The translations under genes and the position numbers were made by a program. A DNA stretch of 64,000 nt from Planctomycetota bacterium (GTDB taxonomy: Bacteria > Planctomycetota > UBA1135 > GCA-002686595). Positions 7,929 to 15,814 of this stretch are shown here, in pieces; within the stretch, counting starts at the first letter, position 1, and each line of letters starts with the position of its first letter. Under the pieces are notes generated by a model. That model was not told the DNA's origin, ran no database searches, and worked only from the letters and a program-made list of their open reading frames with translations. The DNA lies in assembly GCA_016709875.1 (NCBI GenBank), contig JADJLZ010000001.1, positions 62,001 to 126,000 on the forward strand, written 5' to 3'.

Positions 7929-9590
7929 CTAGACGCTCGAGCGCACGCGCGCGAGGGCGCACAGGGCGCGGCGCAGGCTGCGCGCGCCCTGGAGCGTGCG
8001 CACGTACTCGAGCTCGTCCTGCGCGCCCTTGCGGCAGGCGCACAGCGCCGCCGCGCGACGCTCGGCCGGGCTCCAGCGCTCCAGGCCGGGCAGGGCACAC
8101 AAGAGCGGAGCCCAGCGCTCGAAAGCGCGGCGCTCCTGCGCGCTGCGCGCGGGCGGCGCGCGCAGGCCCAGGCGCGCGAGCGCGCGCCGGGCACAGCCGG
8201 GCTGGCCGCCCTGCTCGGCGAGCGCGCGCATCGAGGCCTGCGCCAGGCGTTCGAGCGGGAAGCGTCCGAGCACGTCCTCGCGCTCGCGCCCGAGGAAGAA
8301 GTACAGCGGCTCACGAGCGAGCGCGCGCAGCGTCGCGGGCGAACTGCGCGCGCCCTTGTGCTTGCGCAAGCGCGCGAGCTCGCGCCGCAGCAGCGCGCGC
8401 ACGCCGCGCTCGTCGGGGCGGAAGCCGAGCTTCTGGTAGAACCACCACGCGCCCGAAGCGATGCCCTCCTCGTTCTCGTGGCCGAGCTGGTAGGGATCGA
8501 TCTCGAAGCTGTCCGCGCCGTAGAGCGCGTGCAGCATCCCGAGCACGCGTCCGTAGACGTGCGCGGCCTCCGCGCCGCGCCAGGTCTCGAAGACGTTGTA
8601 GGCGACCTCGGCCGAGCCGAGGAACACGCTCGCGAGCACGTAGCCGATCGGCACGCCGTTGTGCAGCGTGAGGAACGCGTGCACGCTTTCGAGCGGGAGA
8701 CGCTGCTCCGGCTGCACGCCGAACATCGCGAAGCCCAGCCCGCCGCCACAGTCGATGAGGCGCACATCGCGCGCGTCGGCGTGCATGAAGGCGTCCAGAT
8801 CGCGCGCGCGCGCGGCCATCGCGTCCTGTGCGAGTTCGACGAGCGCGCGCGCCGCCGCGCCGCGCACGCGTCGGACCGCGAGCGGCGGCACGCGTGCCGC
8901 GCGGCGCAGGTCGGGTCGCGTGCGGGAGAGCGGCTCGCGCTGATAAACGGGCCGCCGGCCGCGTGCGACGGCGGTGGTGCGCGTCGGCGCGCCCGGGCAG
9001 GGATCCAGGCGCAGCGGCGGATCGAGCTCGTCCCACAGCTGCGCACGCACCTCCGGCGCGGCGTCGAGTTCGGCGAAGCGCCGCGCGAGGAACGCGCCCT
9101 GTGCCTCCCCGCGCGCACGCGCGTGCGCAAGGAATTCGCGGCCCTCAAGGCCCGCGTCCAGAGCCGGGCACTCCAGCGGCCGCGCGAGCAGCGGCAGCAG
9201 CGCGTCCAGACGGGCGTGCTGCGCCGGGTCCCACTCGTCCCAATCCACCTCGAGCGCCGCGGGGTGCGCGCGCGCGAGCCGCGCGGCGGTCGGCAGGAAG
9301 AAGCGGTAGCGCGTCGCCGTTCCGGCGATGCCGCTGTCGGCAAGTTGCGCGGCGAAACGGCGCAGGTCGCCGCGGCGCTCGAAACCTTCGAGCAGCACGC
9401 TCGCCGCGGCGAGCACCGCGGGCGAGTCGGGATAGGCGCGCAGGAACAGCGCGAGCTCGTGCGCGCGCTCGAGTTCGCGCGCCGAGCCGAGCTTCGCGCG
9501 CGCAAGGCGCGCAAGGCAGCGCAGCTTGCGCTCGGCGCAGCCTGGGCCGAACTCCGCGTGGGAGACCTCGAGCTCGCGCAGCGCGTTCAC
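7929..9590 (-). CDS. Uncharacterised protein with a GNAT-like C-terminal half
   Basis: About 553 residues, Arg/Ala-rich. The N-terminal half has no recognisable domain. Residues ~260-440 resemble an acetyltransferase-like fold: a strand pair, FLTLHNGVPIGYVLAS, and the striking DPYQLGHENEEG...WFYQKLGFRP segment typical of GNAT ends. Catalysis is not established. The start is uncertain: GTG 9590 is the first start after the upstream tRNA-Thr and lies only 5 bases from its encoded CCA; earlier codons fall inside the tRNA. If real, this mRNA would be released by tRNA processing and have almost no leader. No link to BtpA/moaB beyond co-orientation. Confidence 0.6.
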   Translation of the reverse strand: MNALRELEVSHAEFGPGCAERKLRCLARLARAKLGSARELERAHELALFLRAYPDSPAVLAAASVLLEGFERRGDLRRFAAQLADSGIAGTATRYRFFLPTAARLARAHPAALEVDWDEWDPAQHARLDALLPLLARPLECPALDAGLEGREFLAHARARGEAQGAFLARRFAELDAAPEVRAQLWDELDPPLRLDPCPGAPTRTTAVARGRRPVYQREPLSRTRPDLRRAARVPPLAVRRVRGAAARALVELAQDAMAARARDLDAFMHADARDVRLIDCGGGLGFAMFGVQPEQRLPLESVHAFLTLHNGVPIGYVLASVFLGSAEVAYNVFETWRGAEAAHVYGRVLGMLHALYGADSFEIDPYQLGHENEEGIASGAWWFYQKLGFRPDERGVRALLRRELARLRKHKGARSSPATLRALAREPLYFFLGREREDVLGRFPLERLAQASMRALAEQGGQPGCARRALARLGLRAPPARSAQERRAFERWAPLLCALPGLERWSPAERRAAALCACRKGAQDELEYVRTLQGARSLRRALCALARVRSSV

Positions 9591-9595
9591 TTGGA

Positions 9596-9670
9596 TGGAG
9601 CCAGAGACGGGATTTGAACCCGTAACCTCCGCTTTACGAAAGCGGCGCACTACCGTTGTGCTACTCTGGC
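9596..9670 (-). tRNA. tRNA-Thr (anticodon CGT)
   Basis: Complete cloverleaf on the minus strand. The acceptor stem pairs GCCAGAG with CTCTGGC, the anticodon stem CCGCT/AGCGG closes a loop TTCGTAA with anticodon CGT, and the T arm contains GGTTCAAATCC. Discriminator T is followed by a genome-encoded CCA (9596-9598). A protein gene begins 5 bases downstream. Confidence 0.95.
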
Positions 9671-9717
9671 CAGTTGGAAGACCTCTCTTTCGACAAGAGA
9701 AGGCCTCCTATTTGAGC

Positions 9718-9753
9718 GTCGAGCGCGCCTCCTGGCCAGAAGGCACGCTCGAC
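9718..9753 (-). terminator. Hairpin after the HEAT-repeat gene
   Basis: A 12-bp inverted repeat (one G-U pair), GTCGAGCGTGCC pairing with GGCGCGCTCGAC in the minus-strand transcript, 28 bases past the stop of the HEAT gene and before the tRNA. No clean U-tract, so it may be a weak terminator or a processing signal. Confidence 0.4.
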
Positions 9754-9780
9754 TTTCGGAAGAGTCTCGCCGCGGGACGC

Positions 9781-11895
9781 CTACTTGGCGCTCATCTGCA
9801 GCTTGCTCAGGATCTTGGCACGTTCGGCCGCGTCCATCTTGGCCAGCGCCAGCGCGCGGGAAGCCGCCTCGCGCACCGAGACGGGCGCCGCGGAAACCGC
9901 GACCGCGCCGACCTGGGCGAGAGCCTCCGCCGAAGCGGCCGAGCTGTTGCGCGCGAGGATGCCCGCGAGCGCGAGGCCGGCGGCGCTGCGCGCACCTTCG
10001 GAGCGCGCCTCGTCGGCCAGGATCGCGACCACGGAGCCGACCTGCTCGGCACCGCCGCAGCTGCTCAGGATGCCCAGGGCCGGGACGCTGACCGAGTCGG
10101 GGCGGTTGCTGATCGCGCTGCTGACCGAGGCGATCACGCCCGGGGAGCAGGAGCCGCGACCGGAGTGGCACAGCTGGCCGAGCACGGTGCCCGCGCGGGC
10201 CGCGAGGTCCTCCGCGAGCGCGCGGTCGCCGGTCATCGAGGCGCTGAGCGCGTCCTGGACCGGCTTCATGTCGTCGGCGTTCGCGATCGAGCCCTGGATG
10301 CGGTCGCCGTAGGTCGCGGCGGCTTCTTCGGCGTTGGCGGCGAGCAGCACGACCGGGATCTTGGCCAGGTGCTCGTCGCCCTTGAGCTCGTCGAGCACCT
10401 GGGCCGTGGTCACGTCCGGGAGCGAGTCCGCGAGGAGGATCACGTCGAGACCAGCCGCGCGGCGCGCCTGCAGCAGGCCGAGCGTGCCCTTGGCGACGGT
10501 CGTCACGAACACGCCCGATTCACCGAGGGCCGAACCGACCTTGGCGGCGCGGTCGGCGTCGGCGTCGATCACGAGCGCGATGCGCGCCACTTCGCGGCCG
10601 ACGGACTCGGCCAGGATGTTGACGACGTTCTCGCTGGCGGCATTGCCCGAGTGCAGGGCGATCATGCCCAGCGCGACCGCGGCTTCCGAGCGCATCGCGC
10701 CGTCGTGGCTGGCGAGCGCGGCGTTGAGGCCGGGCGTCGGGCTGGCGGCGAGCGGGCCGAGGACGCGGCACAGCGCGCCGCCGGTCGTCGAGTCGCCGGT
10801 CTTCACCGACCAGGAGAGGGCGAGGTCGAGCCCGTCGATTCCGACCGCGTGGATCGCGGCGAGCGCCTGTTCGGAGCGCGCCTTCCAGGGGCCGACGTCC
10901 GTGCCCGCGGCCTCGAGGCGCGCGAGCTTCTGCTGCTCGTCGCACCAGGCGCGCGCGAGACCCGCGAGCGCATCGTTCGAGGTCGGATCCAGGTGTAGCC
11001 CGTGCAGATAGCAGAGCTTCGACATCTCGGAGGAGTACAGGCTCGCGGGGATCGGCGTGGCCTCGATGTTGTTCGAGCCCCAGCCCCAGATCACGTCGCT
11101 GCGCATGTCGTCCGAGAGGACGTTGTCATGGCCGAGAAAGTAGTCGTTGCCGAGCTTGAGGAAGGAGTGCAGGGCGTCGCCCTTGATTTTCATGCGGCTG
11201 AGGCCCTCGGAGGCGGCCCCCTTGACGGTCTCGTCCGCGTCCATGGCGGCGAGGAACTGCAGCACCGCGGTCGTGCGCACGTCGCCGATCGAACCGAGCA
11301 CGAGCGCGATGTTGCGGCGCTGGACGGCGTCGGAGCTGTGCAGACCCGCCATCAGCGGGACCACGACGTCGGGACCGAGCTGGATCAGCGCGTGCATGGC
11401 GAGGCGCTGGCGCTCGCCCTGCTGCTCGCTGGTGAGGAACCCGAGCAGCATCTGCGCCGAGTATTCGCCGTGCTCGCTCGAGAGCGTGCGGATCGCCTGC
11501 GTGCGCGCGAGCGGGTCGGCGCCGTCGTCGGTCGCGACCTTGACGAGCTCGAGGATCGCGTCCTTGTCGGCCTTGCGCGCGTTGCGCTCGGTCATCGACA
11601 GCTCCATCAGTCGCTTGGCGATCAGCTGGAAGTCGCCGCCCTCGACGAGCAGGTCGGTCCAGATCTCCGAGGAGGTGCTCTTCCAGAGCGCGTAGGCCTG
11701 CTCCTGCGTCGGGCTCATGCCGAGCAGCTTCTTGAACACGGCCAGCGACTCCTCCCGGCGGCCGCGCTGCAGGAGATCGACGCCCTGGGAGAAGGTGTCC
11801 TGAACCTCGTCAGCCCGCGCGCTCGAGATCCAGGGAGAAGCTTCGAGAGCGGCCAGGGCGGCCACGATGCAGAACGTCCGGCGCAGTCCGGTCAT
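9781..11895 (-). CDS. Exported HEAT-repeat protein with a degenerate receiver domain
   Basis: 704 residues. A signal peptide (about 1-28, ending SSARA-DE) is followed by TPR-like helices (30-75), HEAT/armadillo repeats (110-240 and 365-435), a receiver-like domain (about 437-545) and more HEAT-like repeats to the end. The receiver has the right strand order (IALVID, DVILLADSLPD, IPVVLLAAN) but the phospho-acceptor Asp is Ala489, the acidic pair is reduced to D444/A445, and the Thr/Ser switch residue is Ala, so it cannot be phosphorylated in the usual way. Combined with export, this points to a periplasmic scaffold. ATG 11895 has an AGGA 6 bases upstream. No partner is visible next to it. Confidence 0.8.
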   Translation of the reverse strand: MTGLRRTFCIVAALAALEASPWISSARADEVQDTFSQGVDLLQRGRREESLAVFKKLLGMSPTQEQAYALWKSTSSEIWTDLLVEGGDFQLIAKRLMELSMTERNARKADKDAILELVKVATDDGADPLARTQAIRTLSSEHGEYSAQMLLGFLTSEQQGERQRLAMHALIQLGPDVVVPLMAGLHSSDAVQRRNIALVLGSIGDVRTTAVLQFLAAMDADETVKGAASEGLSRMKIKGDALHSFLKLGNDYFLGHDNVLSDDMRSDVIWGWGSNNIEATPIPASLYSSEMSKLCYLHGLHLDPTSNDALAGLARAWCDEQQKLARLEAAGTDVGPWKARSEQALAAIHAVGIDGLDLALSWSVKTGDSTTGGALCRVLGPLAASPTPGLNAALASHDGAMRSEAAVALGMIALHSGNAASENVVNILAESVGREVARIALVIDADADRAAKVGSALGESGVFVTTVAKGTLGLLQARRAAGLDVILLADSLPDVTTAQVLDELKGDEHLAKIPVVLLAANAEEAAATYGDRIQGSIANADDMKPVQDALSASMTGDRALAEDLAARAGTVLGQLCHSGRGSCSPGVIASVSSAISNRPDSVSVPALGILSSCGGAEQVGSVVAILADEARSEGARSAAGLALAGILARNSSAASAEALAQVGAVAVSAAPVSVREAASRALALAKMDAAERAKILSKLQMSAK

Positions 11896-12064
11896 GGGGA
11901 GTCCTTTAGCGTCGCTGAGTGCGTTGAACGCGGGGCGGGGGGGGGAGGGCCTAGCGCGCCGGGTGGCCTCCGCAGGGGGGCGGTCAAGCCAAGGCGCAGC
12001 AAAGGGTTGCGGGATGATAACGGGGACCGATTCGAGGTCAAGGCAGGAATGCTCGACCGAGCGC

Positions 12065-13243
12065 TTACCTACCCCCCGTGGTCGCGTCGGCAACGCTTGG
12101 AAGGCTGATCTTCCCGAGCACCCGCCCGGGCGCGGCCCGCGTGGCGGAGCGGAGGGTGCTCGGCGTCCCGAGCACCGCCCGGGCGGCCAGGACCGCGAAC
12201 ACGAGTCCCTCGCGAGCGTCCGGATCCACCCCGCGCTCGGCGCTGCTGGCGACAGGCAGGCCCGAGAGGGCGCCGATCCGGCCGAGCAGCGGAAGGTGGT
12301 GGACTCCCCCACCGGCGACGACGAGCTCGCGCGGCCGGCTGCGGGCGAAGCGCTCGAGCCCCTGGGCCACCGTCGTGGCCACGAACTCGACCGCGGTCGC
12401 AAGCAGGTCCTCGGCTCGACCTCCCTCCGCCAGGCAGGCGCGGACCCATTCCGCCCCGAAGGTGTCCCGACCGGTGCTGCGCGGGGGCGGGCGCTCGAAG
12501 AAGGGGTGCTCGAGCCAGCGGCGGACCCGCTGCGGGTCGGCGACGCCGCGCGCAGCGGTCTCCCCGCTCGGGTCGAAGTCGCGCCCCAGAAGCGCGCGAG
12601 CCAAGCCGTCGAGCAAGCTGCCTGCGGGCCCGGTGTCGAAGGCGAGCACGCCGCCGTCCTCCTCGAGCAGCGTCAGGTTCCCCATCCCGCCCAGGTTGAG
12701 CAGTGCGAGCGGGCGCGCGAGGTGAGCGAAGACCAGTCCGTCGGCGAGCGCGGAGAGCGGCGCGCCCTCCCCCCCGGCCGCGAGATCGCGCTGGCGAAAA
12801 TCGCTGACGCACGCGCAGCCGGCGGCCTCGGCGACGTGGTCCCCCTCGCCCAGCTGCAGGCTCGCAGGCCCGCTCTCCTCGCGGCCGTCGTGGTGGTAGA
12901 CAGTCTGTCCGTGGCTGCCGACGAGGTCGAGTGCGAGCCCTTCGCGCTCGGCGAGCGCGCGCGCGGCTGCCCCGAAGCTGCGGCCCAGATCGCGCGAGAG
13001 CAGCGCCGATTCGCGCAGCAGGCAGACTTCACCGTCGAGCACCGCGCGCAGCGCGCGCGCCTGGTCCGCGGGGAAAGCGAAGGTCTGGAAGGCGCACAAT
13101 TCGGGCCGCTCGAGCACGCCGCCGCGCGTGCGCATGCGGCACAACGCGACGTCGATGCCGTCGGCCGACGTGCCCGAGAGCACGCCCGCGACCAGCGCGC
13201 CGCGCGTTTCGAAGAGCTCTGCCAGTCGGGCCAGCGGGTGCAT
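12065..13243 (-). CDS. anmK: Anhydro-N-acetylmuramic acid kinase
   Basis: 392-residue sugar kinase of peptidoglycan recycling: it opens and phosphorylates 1,6-anhydroMurNAc with ATP to give MurNAc-6-phosphate. Motifs in order: GVLSGTSADGIDVA (ATP phosphate loop, 19-32), GSHGQTVYH, DFRQRDLAAGGEGAPLS, LLNLGGMGNLT and AFDTGPAGSLLD. Length matches the family (~370-390). It stands alone with 62 bases to the divergent regulator gene. No MurNAc-6-P etherase (murQ) is next to it. Its presence implies peptidoglycan turnover products are recovered. Confidence 0.92.
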   Translation of the reverse strand: MHPLARLAELFETRGALVAGVLSGTSADGIDVALCRMRTRGGVLERPELCAFQTFAFPADQARALRAVLDGEVCLLRESALLSRDLGRSFGAAARALAEREGLALDLVGSHGQTVYHHDGREESGPASLQLGEGDHVAEAAGCACVSDFRQRDLAAGGEGAPLSALADGLVFAHLARPLALLNLGGMGNLTLLEEDGGVLAFDTGPAGSLLDGLARALLGRDFDPSGETAARGVADPQRVRRWLEHPFFERPPPRSTGRDTFGAEWVRACLAEGGRAEDLLATAVEFVATTVAQGLERFARSRPRELVVAGGGVHHLPLLGRIGALSGLPVASSAERGVDPDAREGLVFAVLAARAVLGTPSTLRSATRAAPGRVLGKISLPSVADATTGGR

Positions 13244-13305
13244 CGATCGCGCGAGCCTAGGCTGCGCGTGTGGCGCCGGGAAGCGCCCCTTGGCATCCTG
13301 CCCGC

Positions 13306-14724
13306 ATGAGCGCCGCGGAGAAGGAGAATCGCACCGTGGTCCTGGTCGTCGACGACGATCCGGACATCCGCCTCGCGCTCGAGATGCTGCTCGGGTACGA
13401 GGGCTACGCCGTCTGGACCGCCAAGGATGGCGCCGAGGCGCTCGCGCGCGTCGAGAGCGAGGCGGGCAAGGGCCGGCGACCGGGCGTGGTGCTGACCGAC
13501 CTCAAGATGCCGCGCATGGACGGGCTCGAGCTGCTCGATCGCTTGCGCGAGCGCAGCGATCCGCCGCCGGTGGTGTTGATCTCGGGCCACGGCGACATCC
13601 AGACCGCGGTCGAGGCGATCCAGCGCGGCGCGCTCAACTTCCTCGAGAAGCCGCTCTCGGAGGAGCGCGTGCGCGTCGTGATCCGCGCCGCGCTGCGCGA
13701 GACGCGCCTGTCCGCCGAGAACCAGCGCCTGAAGCGCCAGCTCGGCGAGCGCTGGGAGCTCCTCGGCTCGAGTGCGCCGATCGAGCGCCTGCGCGCGCAG
13801 CTCGAGCAGGTCGCGGCCTCGGAGGCCTCGGTGCTGATCACCGGCGAGAACGGCACCGGCAAGGAAGTCGTCGCGCGCAACCTGCACCTCGCCAGCGCGC
13901 GCGCCGGCGGGCCCTTCGTGACTGTCAACTGCGCCGCGATCCCCGAGGAGCTGATCGAGTCCGAGCTCTTCGGGCACGAGAAGGGCAGCTTCACCGGCGC
14001 GCACGAGCGGCGCATCGGCCACTTCGAAGCAGCCGACGGCGGCACGCTCTTCCTCGACGAGATCGGCGACATGCCGCTCGCCGCGCAAGCCAAGGTGCTG
14101 CGCGCGCTCGAGACGCGCGAGATCACGCGCGTGGGCGACAGCAAGCCGATCAGCGTCGACATCCGCATCCTCGCCGCGACCAACGCGGAGCTCGCCGCGG
14201 CGGTCGAGGCCAAGCTCTTCCGGCGCGACCTCTTCTACCGCCTCAACGTCGTGCCGCTGCACCTGCCGCCGCTGCGCGAGCGGCGCGAAGACGTGCCCGC
14301 GCTCGCGCGCCACTTCCTGCTGGAGATCGGCAGCCGCTCGGGCCGCTCGGCGCGCACGCTCGCGGGCGACGCACTCGCGCTGCTCGCGAGCCTCGACTGG
14401 CCGGGCAACGTGCGCCAGTTGCGCAACCTGCTCGAGGGCGCGAACGTCTTCGCCCAGGGCGCGGAGATCACGCGCGCGGACCTCGAGCAGATCCTCGAGA
14501 CCGGCCCGGGCCTCGCCGCTCCCGCTCCCGCGCCCGCGAGCCCCGCGCTCGCCGGCGATCCCTTCGGCGCCAAGACCTTCGAGGAGTTCAAGGACCTCTC
14601 GGAGAAGCGCTTCATCGAGCTCAGGCTCGCAGAGAATGGCGGCAACGTGAAGCGCACCGCCGAGCAGCTCGGCATGCAGCGCAGCCACCTCTACAAGAAG
14701 CTCGACCGCTTCGGCCTCAAGTAG
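13306..14724 (+). CDS. NtrC-type sigma-54-dependent response regulator
   Basis: 472-residue transcription activator. The receiver domain (about 10-125) has the acidic pair at Asp16-18, phospho-Asp65 in TDLKMP and Lys115. The AAA+ domain (about 152-385) shows Walker A GENGTGKE (180-187), Walker B GGTLFLDEIGD and the sigma-54-contact loop as GSFTGA rather than GAFTGA (227-232). A Fis-type helix-turn-helix ends the protein (NVKRTAEQLGMQRSHLYKKL). An Ala/Pro linker separates the last two. ATG 13306 gives a complete receiver. No histidine kinase is adjacent, so the sensor is unknown. Serine in the GAFTGA loop occurs in some activators. Confidence 0.93.
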   Translation: MSAAEKENRTVVLVVDDDPDIRLALEMLLGYEGYAVWTAKDGAEALARVESEAGKGRRPGVVLTDLKMPRMDGLELLDRLRERSDPPPVVLISGHGDIQTAVEAIQRGALNFLEKPLSEERVRVVIRAALRETRLSAENQRLKRQLGERWELLGSSAPIERLRAQLEQVAASEASVLITGENGTGKEVVARNLHLASARAGGPFVTVNCAAIPEELIESELFGHEKGSFTGAHERRIGHFEAADGGTLFLDEIGDMPLAAQAKVLRALETREITRVGDSKPISVDIRILAATNAELAAAVEAKLFRRDLFYRLNVVPLHLPPLRERREDVPALARHFLLEIGSRSGRSARTLAGDALALLASLDWPGNVRQLRNLLEGANVFAQGAEITRADLEQILETGPGLAAPAPAPASPALAGDPFGAKTFEEFKDLSEKRFIELRLAENGGNVKRTAEQLGMQRSHLYKKLDRFGLK

Positions 14725-14748
14725 GCGCGCGCTCCCCGGAAAAGCCGA

Positions 14749-14784
14749 CGCGCGCGGGCCGCCCCTCCGACGGCCCACGCGCGC
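14749..14784. terminator. Bidirectional GC-rich hairpin between convergent genes
   Basis: CGCGCGGGCCG and CGGCCCACGCGCG form a stem with one bulged base around a 9-base loop, in the 78-base gap between the ends of the NtrC-type gene and the LysM gene. There is no T-tract on either side. Confidence 0.45.
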
Positions 14785-14802
14785 AGCGAAAGCGTTCGTC
14801 GC

Positions 14803-15543
14803 TCAGGGCAGGCGCAGCGTCATGCCGTCGCGCAGGGACTCGGGCGACTTGAGCTTGTCGGTGTTGAGATCGTAGATCTCCTTCCAGCGCGCGGCGCTGC
14901 CGAGTTCGGCCTTCGAGATCAGCCACAGGCTCTCGCCCTTCTTGACCGTGTGCATGCGGCCGCTCGCGGCGCTGCTCGCGCTCTTCGCGCCGACGGGAGC
15001 GGCCGTCTTCACGGGCTCCTGCTTGGCAGCGGGCGCCTCGACGACGCTCTCGACGTCGAAGATCGGGATCAGGATCTTCTCGCCCGGAAGCACGCCCTCG
15101 CGGCCTTCGTTCGCGTTCTGGATCAGCGTGAACTTGGTCGGCTCGCCGTAGAAGCGCTTGGCCAGCGCGACGTAGGAGTCGCCCGACTGCCAGGGATAGA
15201 GGTAGCGTTGCGAGTCGTAGCCGGGCACCAGCCCTCCCGTGCTCTTCAGCAGCGAGCCGGCCGGGATTGTGAGCGGCGCAGGAACTTCCGGCTCGGACTT
15301 GGCCACCGCCGGGGTCTGGGGCTGCTCCTGCGAGCCGAGGTTCGCCGAGAGCAGCTTGGACTCCGGCTGCACGGCCGGCGGCACGACCGGCGGCTCGGAG
15401 TCGCGCGGCGCGGAGGCCGGCTTCTCGCCGAGCAGCGCGGCGTTGGCCTTGTCGACCGGATTGTCGGTGGTCATCGAAACCACGAGGATCACGGCGATCA
15501 GGAACAGGACCGACAGGACGGCGAACTTCTCTACCTTACCCAT
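14803..15543 (-). CDS. Membrane-anchored protein with two LysM domains
   Basis: 246 residues. A single N-terminal transmembrane segment (about 7-24) with no cleavage site suggests an inner-membrane anchor with the rest in the periplasm. A Pro/Glu/Ser-rich linker (30-95) leads to a degenerate LysM at about 116-160 (YVALAKRFYG...ILIP) and a clear LysM at 199-245 (HTVKKGESLWLISKAELG...LRDGMTLRLP). LysM domains bind peptidoglycan or other GlcNAc polymers, so this probably tethers the membrane to the wall. No catalytic domain is seen. Confidence 0.85.
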   Translation of the reverse strand: MGKVEKFAVLSVLFLIAVILVVSMTTDNPVDKANAALLGEKPASAPRDSEPPVVPPAVQPESKLLSANLGSQEQPQTPAVAKSEPEVPAPLTIPAGSLLKSTGGLVPGYDSQRYLYPWQSGDSYVALAKRFYGEPTKFTLIQNANEGREGVLPGEKILIPIFDVESVVEAPAAKQEPVKTAAPVGAKSASSAASGRMHTVKKGESLWLISKAELGSAARWKEIYDLNTDKLKSPESLRDGMTLRLP

Positions 15544-15814
15544 GTGTGCTCAGTACTTTTCCGTCAAGCCCTTTGTGGGCAATGACTTGTGTTGATCAAT
15601 CGAGTGCGCATCACGCGTGCGGCGACTCTCGGTTCGGTTATGGGAAACGGCGCTCGCGACCGTCAAAGAGAAACCGATGGATTTTGCACGGATTCCACAA
15701 GATGAGGTGTCCAAGTGGTCACCCAACACATGATCCGGGGGCATGTGGAGAAGCTGGGGAAAGGCCCCAGACGCCTCCCCCGGTCGGGTTTCCCCGCTAG
15801 GATGCGCGCGCCCC

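Noticed and set aside
13292..13308. Possible sigma-54 promoter (TGGCA...GCA) before the NtrC-type regulator
   Set aside because: The -12 part would lie on the start codon, so it could not drive this gene; the match is also weak.
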